A DNA stretch of 64,000 nt from Sva-07 sp963716095 (GTDB lineage Bacteria > Actinomycetota > Acidimicrobiia > Acidimicrobiales > Ilumatobacteraceae), in NCBI GenBank assembly GCA_963716095.1, contig CAVQSV010000018.1, positions 434,001 through 498,000 of the forward strand. The letters are read 5' to 3'. Positions 47,372 through 58,503 of the stretch are shown here, piece by piece. How positions within the stretch are numbered: position 1 is the first letter of the stretch; each line of letters begins with the position of its first letter. Under the pieces are notes generated by a model. That model made no database searches and was not told the origin of the DNA. It saw nothing but the letters and a program-made list of their open reading frames with translations. A program made the position numbers and the translations under genes.

Positions 47372-49564
47372 TCAGTCTCCTCCAGGCACTGGCCGAGTGG
47401 CCATGTCGTCAGGGACAGATCTTGCTGTCTCTGCCGCCGCGGCCAGCAAGCGAGGCGATTCGTGGTCGCCGACGAGTTCGGCGATGGCCAGGGCCTCCTC
47501 GGCGAACTGGTGGATCGGCGACTCGGGGTGGTGAGCGCGTTCGTGACACGAACGCGCGACGGCTGCAGCCCACATCTCCTCGCCGTCACTCGGCGACCTC
47601 GTACTCAGCCAGATCGCCACCTGGTCGCCGATCTCCGGTCGACCGATCGACGACCACGTTGCGCCGAGCGCGAGCGAGAATTCGGTAGGCGACCAGCGGC
47701 GTGTCCGACCTCATCGAGGTCTGGAGCGCGGCGAGCACATCGCCCTCGTCGGGTGCGAGCAGCGACAGTGGCAACGGCTCCGGGCTTCCCGACGCTGCGC
47801 TGAAGCGCTCGGCGATGGCCGCGAACCACGCGCCGTGCCGCGCGTTCGTGGCATCGACGTCCGCCGAAGCCGCGAGGGCGTCGCGGGCGAAGGCGCGCAC
47901 GGCAACCGACATGCCGGCGCGTCTCGACGTGCCGTCGAAGGTCAACAACCGCTGATCGAGGAGCTGCCGCACGGCGGTCGCGGCAGCTGCGGTCGTCGAG
48001 ATCGACCACCGCGGACCACGGCGGTTGCTGCGTCGATCTCGATGTCTCCACGGAACACGCCGAGACGCCGCAGGGCCACCTGCGCCTGGGTGTCGAGCAG
48101 TTGATACGTCCACTCGATCGACGAGGCGAGTGTTCGTGCCAGGTCGGCGGGGCCATCGCCCTCGACCAGTGCACCGAGGCTCGCGGTCAGCTCGGAGATC
48201 GGTGTCGACCCCGAACGAGCCGCAGCGAGCTCGATGGCAAGCGGCGCGCCACGCAGATCGCGGCAGAGTTCGACGATGTGCGCCGCATCGCTGTCATCGA
48301 ACCGTCCTCCAGACGTCGATGCCGCGCGCTCGACGAACAGGCGTGTGGCGTCATGGCTGCCGAGCGACTCCAGGGCGAGGGCATCGTCGAGGTCGGGCAT
48401 CGACATCGGCGGCACCGGGAACACGGCCTCGCCGGGGACGCGCATCGGATCGACGCCGGTGGCGAGCACCTGCATCTCGGGGCATTGCGTGAGCAGGCGA
48501 TTGATCACGGTGGCGGCGGCCGAGCTTGCACGATCGACCCCATCGACGACGACGAGCGATCGGGCCATCGAGACGAAGTGGTCGATCAGCGAATCGACCG
48601 GGTCAGCGACCGGTCGAGGCAGCGCACACGAGTGCAGCATCCACGCAGCGATCGCGTCGACGTCGTCGGCAGGCGCCTCCGACAGGGGGATCCACCAGAC
48701 GCCACCCGGCATCGAGTCCGCAGTGGCTGCAGCGGCGGCCATCGCCAGACGGGTCTTGCCGATGCCGACATCGCCGACCAACGTCAGCAGTCGGTTCGCG
48801 CTGAGCGCTTCGCCGACCGCCGTGAGTTCGCTACGACGACCGACGAACGAACTGATCGGGGTCGGCAGGTTGCCGGTCGACGACGAGCCGGCGTTCAACG
48901 GTGGAAACTCCGTCGGCAGGCGTGGATCGGCGAGTTGCCAGATCCGCTCGCGGCCGTCCAGACCTTTCAGGCCGTACACGCCGAGGTCGAGCAGCCCGGC
49001 GGCACTGCCGAGCGTTTCGCGGGTGGCATCAGCGGTGTCAGCCGAGAGCAGGATCTGGCCACCGTGCCCGCACGATCGGATCCGTGCGCACCGGATGATG
49101 GTGAGACCGATGTAGTTGTCCTGGTCGCGCAGCGTGGCCTCGCCCGTGTGCAGCGCCATTCGTACACGGATCTCCGGCACGAGCGACCGCAACGCGACCT
49201 GGGCGTCGATCGCTGCAGCGACCCCATCGCCCGGTTCGACGAACACCGCGACCACGCTGTCGCCCTCTCCCTGTTCCTGGGGGCGAGCACCACGGTGCGC
49301 AGCGATCGCCTGATCGAGGATCTCGTAGTGCCGGGTCACGAGGTCGGCCATCTGGTCCGGTGAGGCCTGCCAGGCCTCCGTCGACCCTTCGATGTCGGTC
49401 AGCAGGAACGTGACCACACCGGTGGGAAGCGGCTGATCCTCAGGTGGCACCGGCACATCTTTGCCCACGTGACCCAAGACAGCCAACGACCACTTCATCC
49501 ATGTCGCGGCTTGCGATCTGTCCATCGACAGCCCGACCGAAGCCGATCGCGACCGATCGAACAC
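47372..49564 (-). CDS. Nucleotide cyclase-ATPase regulator, two frameshifts
   Basis: Reconstructed length is about 730 aa from the furthest start; ATG 49498 or a later GTG may be the true one. The cyclase domain has LLTDIEGST and QGEGDSVVAVF with both metal Asp residues, but the transition-state Asn is Ile (LTIIRCARI). An NB-ARC/LAL-type ATPase follows: VGRRSELTAVG, GDVGIGKTRLA and SLVVVDGVD. The frame loses one base near 48010 and gains one near 47630; after the second, VAIWLSTRSPSDGEEMW continues to the stop at 47372. The stop lies 4 nt before the FHA gene, so these genes are one transcription unit. Confidence 0.75.
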
Positions 49565-49575
49565 GGGCCGAGGCG

Positions 49576-50346
49576 TCAGCGGAGGCGTCGGGACAAGGTT
49601 GCCAAGAGGGTCCGCATCACGGCAGGCGAGCTCATGAGGTGGCGGTCGAAGTCGTCACGGTGAATGGCCAGCAATGTGGTGTCCTGGGTGGTCACCACCG
49701 TTGCCGAACGGGGCTCATCGTCCAACAGGCTCATCTCCCCGAAACACTCGCCGGGCCCGAGCTCGGCCACCTTGCGTCCAAGCTTCGTGACCTTCACCCC
49801 GCCATCGACCACCAGGAAGAACTCGTCGCCGGCTTCTCCCTCGGCCGTCAGCTGAACATCGGCGGCGGCGTGGAGTTCCTCAGCCAATCGGGCCAACCGG
49901 CCGAGCTGCCGCTTGTTGAGCCCGGCGAACAGGCTCACCGTGCCGAGCAACTCGAGCTTCTGGGCTTGCCGTACGCGACCCCGCAACGGTCCTCGGGGGA
50001 ACGTTTCGGTGGGCGAGTTCATCTGACGTCGGAGTTGAGCCAGGGCGGCTCGCTCATCGTCGTACACGACCGGCAGGGCGGTTCGGAGCAGTCGGCGCTG
50101 GGTGAGCTCGCCGGCGAGCCGCGCCCGTTCCTCGCCGTCCACCTCGAGGATCACGGTGGGATGGGTGAGCGCCCCCGTGCGAACCAGCGCTTCGGCATCG
50201 GTCTCGGCGTCGACAAGGCGCAGCGAGATGTCACGCGACCTGTTGTCGGCGACGAACCGGGCCACCAGTTCTCCGGTGGCATCACATGGTTCGCAACCGG
50301 CAACCGACACCAACGTGATGACGATGTCCGAATCTGCGCTCCCCAC
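49576..50346 (-). CDS. Thioredoxin-like domain fused to a cyclic-nucleotide-binding domain
   Basis: The 256-aa protein begins with a glutaredoxin/thioredoxin-like fold: VITLVSVAGCEPCDATGELV, with a CxxC motif at 18-21, a DAETDAEALVRTG segment and THPTVILEVDG (the cis-Pro region). From about residue 140 it is a cNMP-binding domain, whose phosphate-binding cassette CFGEMSLLDDEPRSATVV keeps the Glu and Arg that bind cAMP. There is no DNA-binding domain. It probably couples a redox-active module to cAMP, in the middle of a cluster of cyclase-domain genes. GTG 50346 has CATACT 6 nt upstream; the long upstream open frame lacks coding character. Confidence 0.82.
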   Translation of the reverse strand: MGSADSDIVITLVSVAGCEPCDATGELVARFVADNRSRDISLRLVDAETDAEALVRTGALTHPTVILEVDGEERARLAGELTQRRLLRTALPVVYDDERAALAQLRRQMNSPTETFPRGPLRGRVRQAQKLELLGTVSLFAGLNKRQLGRLARLAEELHAAADVQLTAEGEAGDEFFLVVDGGVKVTKLGRKVAELGPGECFGEMSLLDDEPRSATVVTTQDTTLLAIHRDDFDRHLMSSPAVMRTLLATLSRRLR

Positions 50347-50427
50347 GACCGCAGTATGACAGAGCGGGCGGTTCGACGATTCCAGCGCTGCGAACGGGCT
50401 GCGAACGCGTCGTCGCATAGTGTCGGC

Positions 50428-53400
50428 ATGAGCACTACGGGGGTTCGTGCAATGCAGATGAAGGTGCTGGGGCCGATCGGTGTCGAGCTGGAACAGCCGG
50501 CCGCGCTCGGCGGTCCGACTCAGCGTCGGGTCCTGGCCGTGCTCGCGCTGCATGCCGGCGGCGTGGTGTCGATCGATCGGCTCGTCGATGCGGTGTGGCC
50601 GGACGGTGATGCACCCGAGCGCGGCAGACCACAACGTGCGCACCTACGTCCACCGCTTGCGGTCGGCGCTGGGCGACGACGGACGTCGGATCGAGACGGT
50701 GGACAACGGATATCGGCTGCGCCTGGAGCGCCACGAGCTGGACGCATCACGATTCGAGGATCTCGTCGCCGAGGGCCGCACCGCGGCTGCGCTCGACGAC
50801 CATGACGAAGCTCGGCGGTGCTTCGACGATGCGCTGGCGTTGTGGGGTGGTCGGCCCTACGACGAGTTCGCCGACGAGGAATGGGCCCGGGCCGAGGTGG
50901 CCCGGCTCGATGAGCTCCGGGCCTCCGCGGTCGAGCACCGCAACGCGGCCCTGCTCGATGCTGGCCGGCACACCGAGGTCATCGGCGAACTGCGCGATGC
51001 GGCGACCGAGCAACCGTGGCGCGAGGTGCGCCGGATGCAGTTGGCGCTTGCGCTGTACCGCTCCGGCCGGCAGGCCGAGGCACTGCAGGTGTTGCGCGAC
51101 TACCGCACCGGGCTCGTCGAGGAGTTGGGCCTCGACCCGTCACCCGAGCTCGGCCGGCTCGAGCATCGGATCCTGGAACACGATCCCGACCTGCTGCCGC
51201 CCTCGCACCGGCGCCACGACCTGCGCGGCTACCGGCTCGACGAGGTCGTCGGGGAGGGAGCATTCGCGTTGGTGTGGCGCGGCGTGCAGCCGTCGCTCGG
51301 CCGCACGGTCGCGGTGAAGCAGATTCGCGCCGAGTTGGCCAACCATCCCGACTTCGTGCGTCGCTTCGAGACAGAGGCGCAGACCGTCGCGATGCTGGAG
51401 CATCCGCACATCGTCCCGCTGTACGACTACTGGCGCGAGCCCGACGGCGCCTACCTGGTGATGCGGTACGTCAGTGGGGGTTCGCTCGAATCGGAGGTAC
51501 TCCACGGGGGCCTCGACGAACTCAGGCTCCGACGGTTCGTCGAACAGGCCGGCTCCGCGCTCGAGGCGGCGCACCGGATGGGCGTGATCCACCGCGACGT
51601 GAAGGCCGCCAACGTGCTGCTGGACGACAACGGCAACTTCTACCTGACCGACTTCGGGATCGCCTTCATCGGGTCGGCCGTCGACGACGAGCTGGCGACA
51701 TCGTTGTCGACGGGTTCGCCCGCGTACGCCTCACCCGAGCAGCTGCGTCGACAGGTGCTCGACGTGCGCACCGACGTCTACGGCTTCGGCATCACGTTGT
51801 TCGAGGCGGCGACCGGACGTTTGCCGTTCGCTGATGCACCAACCGAGGCGGCGCTCGTCCGGCGACAGCTCGACGAGCCGGTACCGGCCCCATCGTCGGT
51901 CGAGCCATCGGTACCGCCGTGGGTCGACGAGGTCGTCGCCCGGGCGACCGCGAAGAACCCGTCGGACCGCTACGCGTCGATGGCCGAGCTGATGGCAGCC
52001 GTCGCACCGGGAGCCGTCGCACCGATCGACACGCGGTACCGGCTCGGGACCGGGACCGTTGTCGGCGAGCTCGTCAACCCGTTCAAGGCGTTGCGGGCCT
52101 TCCGGGAGGCCGACACCGCCGACTTCTTCGGCCGCAACCGCCTGGTCGCCCGGTTCATCGAGGTCCTCTCACAACCGGGTTCGGCCGGCCGTCTCCTCGC
52201 GGTGGTCGGCCCGTCGGGTTCTGGCAAGTCGTCCGTGGTGCGGTCGGGTCTGGTACCTCAACTGCGTCGCGGTGCAGTGACCGGTTCGTCTGACTGGTTC
52301 ATCACCACGATGCTCCCCGGCAGCCACCCATTCGACGAGTTCGAGTCCGCCCTCAGCCGCGTGGCGGTGCGCCAGCCCGGTCCACTGGTCGAGATCATGC
52401 GCAGCGACGAGCGCGGCATCGCCCGAGCCGTGAACCAGATCCTGCCCGATGAGGACTCCGAGCTGCTCGTGGTGATCGACCAGTTCGAGGAGCTGTTCAC
52501 CCACGGTGACGACACCGAGCGCACCGCCTTCGTCAACGGTCTCGTCGCCGCCCTGCGCGAGCCACGCGCCCGCCTCCGGGTGGCGCTCACCATCCGGGCC
52601 GACTTCTGGGACCGACCACTTCGCCACCCGGGCCTGGCCGCCCGCCTGGAGAAGGCAACGGTGACGGTCCCTCCGCTGGCGGCCGACGAGTTGGAGGCAG
52701 CGATCGTCGAACCGGTCAACCGCCAGGGTGCGAGCTACGAGCCGGGCCTGGTCGCTCGCATCATGGCCGACGTCCGCGACCAGCCGGGTGCGCTCCCACT
52801 GCTCCAGTACGCACTCACCGAACTGTTCGACGCAAACGTGTCGGGCCTGATCCGTACCGAGTCGTACGACGCCATCGGCGGGCTCACCGGAGCGCTGGCG
52901 ATGCGCGCCGAGCAGACCTTCGCCGCGATGTCCGCCGGCCAGCAGACCGCTGCCCGGCAGCTGTTCGGACGGCTCATCAGCTTGGGTGAGGGCACCGAGG
53001 ACACCCGGCGGCGCGTCCGGCTCGGCGAGCTCGGTGACGACCCGGACACCGAAGCGGTCATCGATGCCTTCGGCGACGCGTGACTCCTCGTGTTCGACCA
53101 CGAACCGGCGACCCGGGAGCCGACCGTCGAGCTGGCCCACGAGGCCATGATCCGAGCCTGGCCGCGACTTCGGACCTGGCTGGACGAGGACCGCGACGGA
53201 CTCCGCATCCACCGTCATCTCACCGAGACCACGATGGCCTGGCTCGCCTCGGGCCGCGACGACGGCGAGCTCTACCGGGGCGGACGCTTGGAAGCGGCGA
53301 AGGCGTACGCCGACGGCGCGCATCTCACCGACGACGAGCAGGCCTTCCTCGACGCCGGCGGGGCCGCTGCCGAGGTAGAGGCCGAGGCCGAACGCAGGCG

Positions 53401-55737
53401 GGTCAGCCGGCTCCGACGCCTCGCACTCTCGCTCGGCGTCGTCGCGGTCCTCGCCATCGGTGCGGGTCTCGCGGCCTTCGGCCAGCAGCGGCGAGCCGAC
53501 GACAACGCCGCCGAGGCCGGCGCGGCCACCGCGCTGGCCGAGACCCAGGCCAAACGGGCCAACGAGGCCGCCGACGACGCGGCCGAACAGGCCGAGCGGG
53601 CCGAGGACGCGCTCGCCGATGCCGAGATCGCCACCCTGATCAGCCGTTCGGCGGCACTCGTCGACGAGAACCCGGTGGCTTCGCTTCTGCTCGCCGCGGA
53701 GGTCTACGACCGCGAGCCGAGCAACCGAACGACCGCCGCCCTCGCGACGGCGCTCGTCGCCCGTGGGGCCGAGACCCGTCGCATCGCTCTCGACCCGATC
53801 GAGCACCAGCACTGCGAGGACGGCTTCGACTCGCACACGTCGTACCTGCCGATCTCACGGGACGGATGGATCGGATGGCACGAGGGCGGGGGGCTCACCG
53901 TCATCGACCCCATGACCGGCGAAGCCCGTGTCCGCACCACCCAACCCGACCAATGCGGTGACATCTACTGGGACCACTCCGATGGTCCTGTCGTTCACGT
54001 GAACGACAGGGTCGTGTACGTCGAACGACAGCCAGGCTCAGCGCTTGTACCGCTGTTCAACATCGACGAGGACAGCGGGTGGTGGGCGACGACCGCCGCT
54101 GGGATGAACGGGGTGGTCGCAGTCCTGGTCGTACACGCCGTCGGATGATGTCGGATCGGACGTTATCGACATCCACCTGTTCGGACCCGACGACCAGCCG
54201 ATCGCGTCGCCGCTGGAACTCGACATCGACGCCGTCGGCGATCAGCCTCGCGCCGTCGGGCAGATTCGGCCTCACGTGGGAGTCGTCGTTCAATGAGCTC
54301 CAGGGCCACACCATCCAGTTGGTCGACGTCGAAGCGGGCGGCGGGCTCTGGCAAGCCGAACTGCCCGGCCAGATCTCCGACGAGAGCTTCAGCCCCTCCG
54401 ACGCACTCGTTGCAGTCTCCGAGCTGGGCGGCGGTGTCCACGTGTACGACACCGCCACGGGCTCGCTGACGAGCAGCTTCTCTCCCGGCACCGGCGCGGT
54501 CACGAGCGTGTCCTTTCTCGACGAACAGCGCCTGGCGATCGCAACGACCGACGGCGTCGAGGTGCGGGATCTGACCAACGGCGGCAGGTGGGAGCAGCAG
54601 ATCACCGTCCGAGCGGCGCCGAAACGGTCCGGGCACTCGGGCCACAGCAGCTGAGCGTCGTGACCACCAACATGGACGAACTCGTGGTGTTGGATCTCGA
54701 ACAAGTCCGGTCTGGGACGACCCCTGGCAGCCGTTCCGCCAGGGGCACGTGTCTACGTGGTGCCCGAAGGGATCGCCACCGTGGCGGCCATCGCTGCGGC
54801 CGAGGGTGACCTGATCGACCTGCGGTCCGGCGAGACGAAGACCCATGCGCTCACGATGCCGAACGCGGGCGTCGTCGTGGGAATCACCCCAGGCAGGTCT
54901 GACCGATGCGTACCTTGCCTTCACCATCGACGGAGCAATCGGGACGTTCGAGGACGGGACGCTGGTCGACGATCTCTATCTCTCCGACGAGGCCGGCTTC
55001 ACCATGCGGAGCGCCGACGGGGCACCGCACGCCCGACGGCGGAATCCGCGTCGCCGTCCATCTCAGCAACCCCGCCGGATCGAACGAGGTGCACCTGGTC
55101 GACCTCGTCACGCTCGAGAAGATCTTCTCCGTCGTCGGGGAATGTCCCTGCCTCGGGGCCGTCCCGACACCCGACGGCGATGGGCTGGTCCTCGACACAG
55201 GTGACGCGGTCACCGTCCACACTGCCGAACGGCGCACCCGGGCGTTGTCGGCGTCGTCGATCGATGGGTCGTCGGGCGAGATCGTCGAACACGCCGTCGA
55301 GCCCACCGCGATCGCATCCTGCGCAGTCTTCCCGACGGCACAGTCGAGGTGATCGACATGACCGGCGGTCCGTCACGAGTGGTCTGCCGAGTTCGGCGTC
55401 GAAGTGTCGGCCCTGGCGTACATCGACACCACCCGCGCCGTCGTGGTCACGCGCTCCGGTGACGTGTGGCTCATCGACACCGAGAACGGCCGAGCGCATC
55501 GGTCTGATCTGGGAAGGCGGCGGGGGCGACACCACCTCGGGCGCCCCGACGGTCAGCGCCGACGGCGACGTCCTGTGGGTCCCCACCTCGTCGGAGATCG
55601 TCGAGGTTCCGCTGTCGCCTGACACCTGGCGCGAGCTCGCGTGCGACCTCGCCGGCCGCGACCTCACCGCCGAGGAGTGGGACTCCCTCGTGCCGGGCGA
55701 CGGCGAGCAGCGCTCACTCTGTCCCGGGCGAATCTGA
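50428..55737 (+). pseudogene. SARP (wHTH-BTAD)-Ser/Thr kinase-STAND NTPase-WD40 giant, ~10 frameshifts and one in-frame TGA
   Basis: Reconstructed length is about 1767 aa; the corrected length is a whole number of codons. Order: winged helix (MKVLGPIGVELEQ...GPTQRRVLAVLALHAGG), BTAD helices, kinase (TVAVKQIR, HRDVKAANVL, DFG, STGSPAYASPEQL), nSTAND1-type NTPase (FFGRNRLVARF, GPSGSGKSSVV, LLVVIDQFEELF), one membrane helix near 53430-53480, and a beta-propeller-like C-terminus. The frame changes near 50621, 54121, 54242, 54600, 54709, 54888, 55028, about 55305, 55390 and 55495; TGA at 53081 replaces a position that is usually Arg (FGxAR-LL). Divergent from the thioredoxin/cNMP gene with an 80-bp shared promoter region. 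Confidence 0.75.
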
Positions 55738-55960
55738 CCGGCCCCGACTGACCGTTGTCTGCCGCCTGCTCGTCCATCGATCGAGGCCAGCCATCCATCG
55801 GAGCGACGACGGTCGCAGACCGATCGCAATTCGTTCGTCGAGGACCCCGGCCGACTGCATCACCCCTGTTCAGAGCCCTGTCGGGTCTGCGAGCGAGTCG
55901 AGATCGAACGGTGACTCGCACACCGAAGGGCTGCGATGTGCCGAGGCGGAGTGTCGGGGC

Positions 55961-57314
55961 ATGCCGACGAACCGCTTCTCCATCACCGCCACTGCACTTC
56001 CCTCGCCGCGAGCCTCGCCGATGGCGCATCCCCGCCACGGACGTGGGAACCCCCGTCTCGGTCATGAGGCGACCGCCGTCAGCCGTGGTGACTTCACCGC
56101 CCACCTCGCCACGACAGCGCCCTCCACGCATCCCGCATCGCCGCCGGAAGCGACGAACGCATGTCCGACGTTCGGACAGCCAGCGCCGGCGCTCGAGACG
56201 ACCACGACCACGCTCAGCCGGCACCCGAACCGGCACCCGAGAGCAGCTTCGTCGAGCCCCCGGTCGGCGAACCCCGTCCCGATCTCGGCCCGCACGTGTG
56301 CGTCGACGCCGACCCCGTCGACGCGTTCACCCACGTCGCCGACGAGCGATCTGCCGCTCGCCGGTGCCGACTACCAGCGGGCGTTCCCCCTGCCCGACGG
56401 CCGGGTCCTCTGGCTGTTCCAGGACGCCTTCGTCGACACGCCGACCGGCCGACAGCTGGTCCACAACGTCGGATTGCTGCAGAGCGGCGTCTGCTTTCAG
56501 CTGCTGCACGGAGGCGACGCCGCCGCGCCGGCGCCGTACCTGTTCGCCGACGTCACCGAGGCGCACCGCCGTTGGTTCTGGCCACTCGGCGGCGACATCG
56601 GCGCCGACGGTCTCCTGCACGTCTTCGTCGCGGAGATGCACGAACACGGCGACCGCTACCTCGAGCACGTCGAGCCCACCGCCACCTGGCTCGTCTCGAT
56701 CGACCCCACGACACTCGAGGTCGTCGAGCGCCAGCCGGCCCCCGAACCCGAGCGCCGATCTCTACGGCTGGTCGGTCGTCTCACACCGCGAACACACCTA
56801 CCTCTACGCGCACTGCTACCGGCAGTTCGGCTGGGACCCGTTTCCCCTGTCCGAGAGCACAGTCGGGACCCACGACTGGGACTGCACCGCCGACGTCACC
56901 GTCGCCCGAGTCCCGCGAGGGCGACTCGACGTCGAACCCGAGTACTGGAACGGAGTGCAGTGGACGAACGACGCCGAGGCCGCCGTTGCGGTCATCCCGA
57001 CCGAGGGCAGGGCGGTCAACCCGACGCAGGTCGCCGTTCTCGACGATCGCTTCATCGCCGTCACCAAAGTGGACGACTGGTGGGGCAGCGACATCCACCT
57101 CGACGTCGCCCCCACCCCGGTTGGTCCGTGGACGACCTACGACACCGTGACGGTCGAGGCCCGGTGCGCCGAGTGCAACACCTACTTCGCCTCGATCGTG
57201 CCCTTCGGCGCGAGCGACGAGACGTTCACGATCGCGGTCTCGAACAACCACTGGCGCGGCGACGTCATTGCGCACTACCGGCCGAGCGTGCTCGAGGTCG
57301 CGATCCCGAGCTGA
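55961..57314 (+). pseudogene. Secreted beta-propeller (DUF4185/DUF5005-like) protein, frameshifted, start uncertain
   Basis: Coding continuity is clear from about 56180: PAPEPAPESSFVEPPVGEP (Pro-rich linker), a break near 56340, then LPLAGADYQRAFPLPDGRVLWLFQDAF, GDIGADGLLHVFVAEMHEH and WLVSIDPTTLEVV, a break near 56750, and YGWSVVSHREHTYLYAHCYRQF to WRGDVIAHYRPSVLEVAIPS. The aromatic, blade-like repeats and the WLFQDAF motif suggest a glycosidase-like five-bladed propeller. The first ~200 bases have no convincing frame or signal peptide, so more breaks are likely there. Between 55738 and 55960 I see no gene. Confidence 0.6.
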
Positions 57315-57342
57315 CTCGCTCCGACTCGCCACCGTTCGATCG

Positions 57343-58286
57343 TCAGGCGCCGGCGTACACCTCGTGGATCGTGTGCAGTCCGTCGAGCCCCTTCAGCTCG
57401 ACCGATCTCACCGTCGCTGAACTCGAGACCCTGGTGCCCGGTGGCGATCTCACGAACGGTTGCGCTGACGAGGATCTGCCCACCCGCAGCCAGGTTGGCG
57501 ATCCGCGCCGCCTTGATCACGTGACGTCCGAACAGGTCGCCCGACGGGTCCGTAATCGCCTCTCCCGTGTGCAGGCCGATCCGAACCCGGATGGCCCGAT
57601 CAGGGTCGGCGGCCGAGTGCTCGGCGAGCCGTTGCTGCGCCGCCACGGCGAACGTGAGCGCCCGCCGCACACTCGTGAACGCGAGCATGAACCCGTCACC
57701 CTGTGCCTTGACCTCGCGACCACCGGCACGGGCCAGCTCCTCGCGGAACACCCGATTGTGTTCTGCGAGCAGATCGAACCATGCCGCGTCGCCCATCGCT
57801 GCCACCTGCTCGGTGTGCGACTCGATGTCGGAGAACAAGATGGTCATCGTGTCGGATCCGACGTGTCGCGGGGCCGGGATCAGCCGTGACCAGATCGGCG
57901 ACGACGTCGATCGACGTCCGACGCAGCTCGTCCCCCGCCCCTTCGACGGCCCTCGCACCCAGCACCGTGCGTCGGCCGTGGTCGTCACCAGCGGCCGGCG
58001 CACTCGCAACGACGCGTACGACCGTTTCACCGAGCACGAGCGTCTCGCCCGGCTGCAGCGCGGTCGGCCCGCTGACCGGCGCACCATCGAGGAACGTGCC
58101 GTTCGTGGAGCCGAGGTCGGTGACGATCACCGCACCATCGTCGCTGCGGAGCTCGAGGTGGCGTCGCGACACCTGGGCATCAGCCAACGCCAAGCCATCG
58201 GACTCTCGACCGATGACGAGCGGCTCGCGCAACATGAGATACAGCGCCTGTCGACCGGGCTGGAGCACGACTACGACCGGTTCCAT
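57343..58286 (-). CDS. FHA domain-nucleotide cyclase domain protein, two frameshifts
   Basis: Reconstructed length is 313 aa. Residues 1-95 are an FHA domain: EPLVIGRESDGLALAD, VSRRHLELR and GSTNGTFLDGAPV. A class III cyclase domain follows: MTILFSDIESHT and VKAQGDGFMLAF keep both metal Asp residues, IRVRIGLHTGEA is intact, and the Asn of VNxAAR is Ile (VIKAARIA). One extra base near 57902 and another near 57409 break the frame; correction restores VRSVELKGLDGLHTIHEVY at the C-terminus. FHA-cyclase fusions allow phosphothreonine input to cyclic nucleotide output. Convergent with the propeller gene. Confidence 0.82.
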
Positions 58287-58352
58287 CCTCGATGATTACC
58301 ACAGACGGCCGAACTCACCGACCGGCACCTACCCGCAAGACACGCAGCTAGC

Positions 58353-58428
58353 TGGAGCCGGGTGCGAGGATCGAACTCGCCACCTCATGATTACAAATCA
58401 AGTGCTCTACCAACTGAGCTAACCCGGC
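58353..58428 (-). tRNA. tRNA-Thr (anticodon TGT)
   Basis: The complement folds as a 76-nt cloverleaf with encoded CCA: acceptor GCCGGGT/ACCCGGC is perfect, D arm AGCTCAGTTGGTAGAGC, anticodon loop TTTGTAA, T arm GCGAGTTCGATCCTCGC. TGT decodes ACA and, by wobble, other Thr codons. Confidence 0.96.
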
Positions 58429-58503
58429 GGGGTGCGGCGACGTCAGGTCACCGCCGACCGAGGATACCGAGAAGCGCCGGGAGACGCTGAGCGGTCCTCG
58501 GGG

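Noticed and set aside
53081..53083. TGA read as a sense codon (recoding)
   Set aside because: Many neighbouring genes use TGA as a functional stop in 4-bp overlaps, and there is no selenocysteine-type hairpin or Cys context.
54120..55500. Programmed frameshifting
   Set aside because: Nine changes within 1.4 kb in both directions, with no shared slippery site, cannot be programmed.
55755..56160. Possible gene in either strand before the propeller protein
   Set aside because: Open frames here are Arg/Pro/Ser-rich shadows without motifs, signal peptide or ribosome-binding site; the region most likely holds the damaged N-terminus of the following gene.
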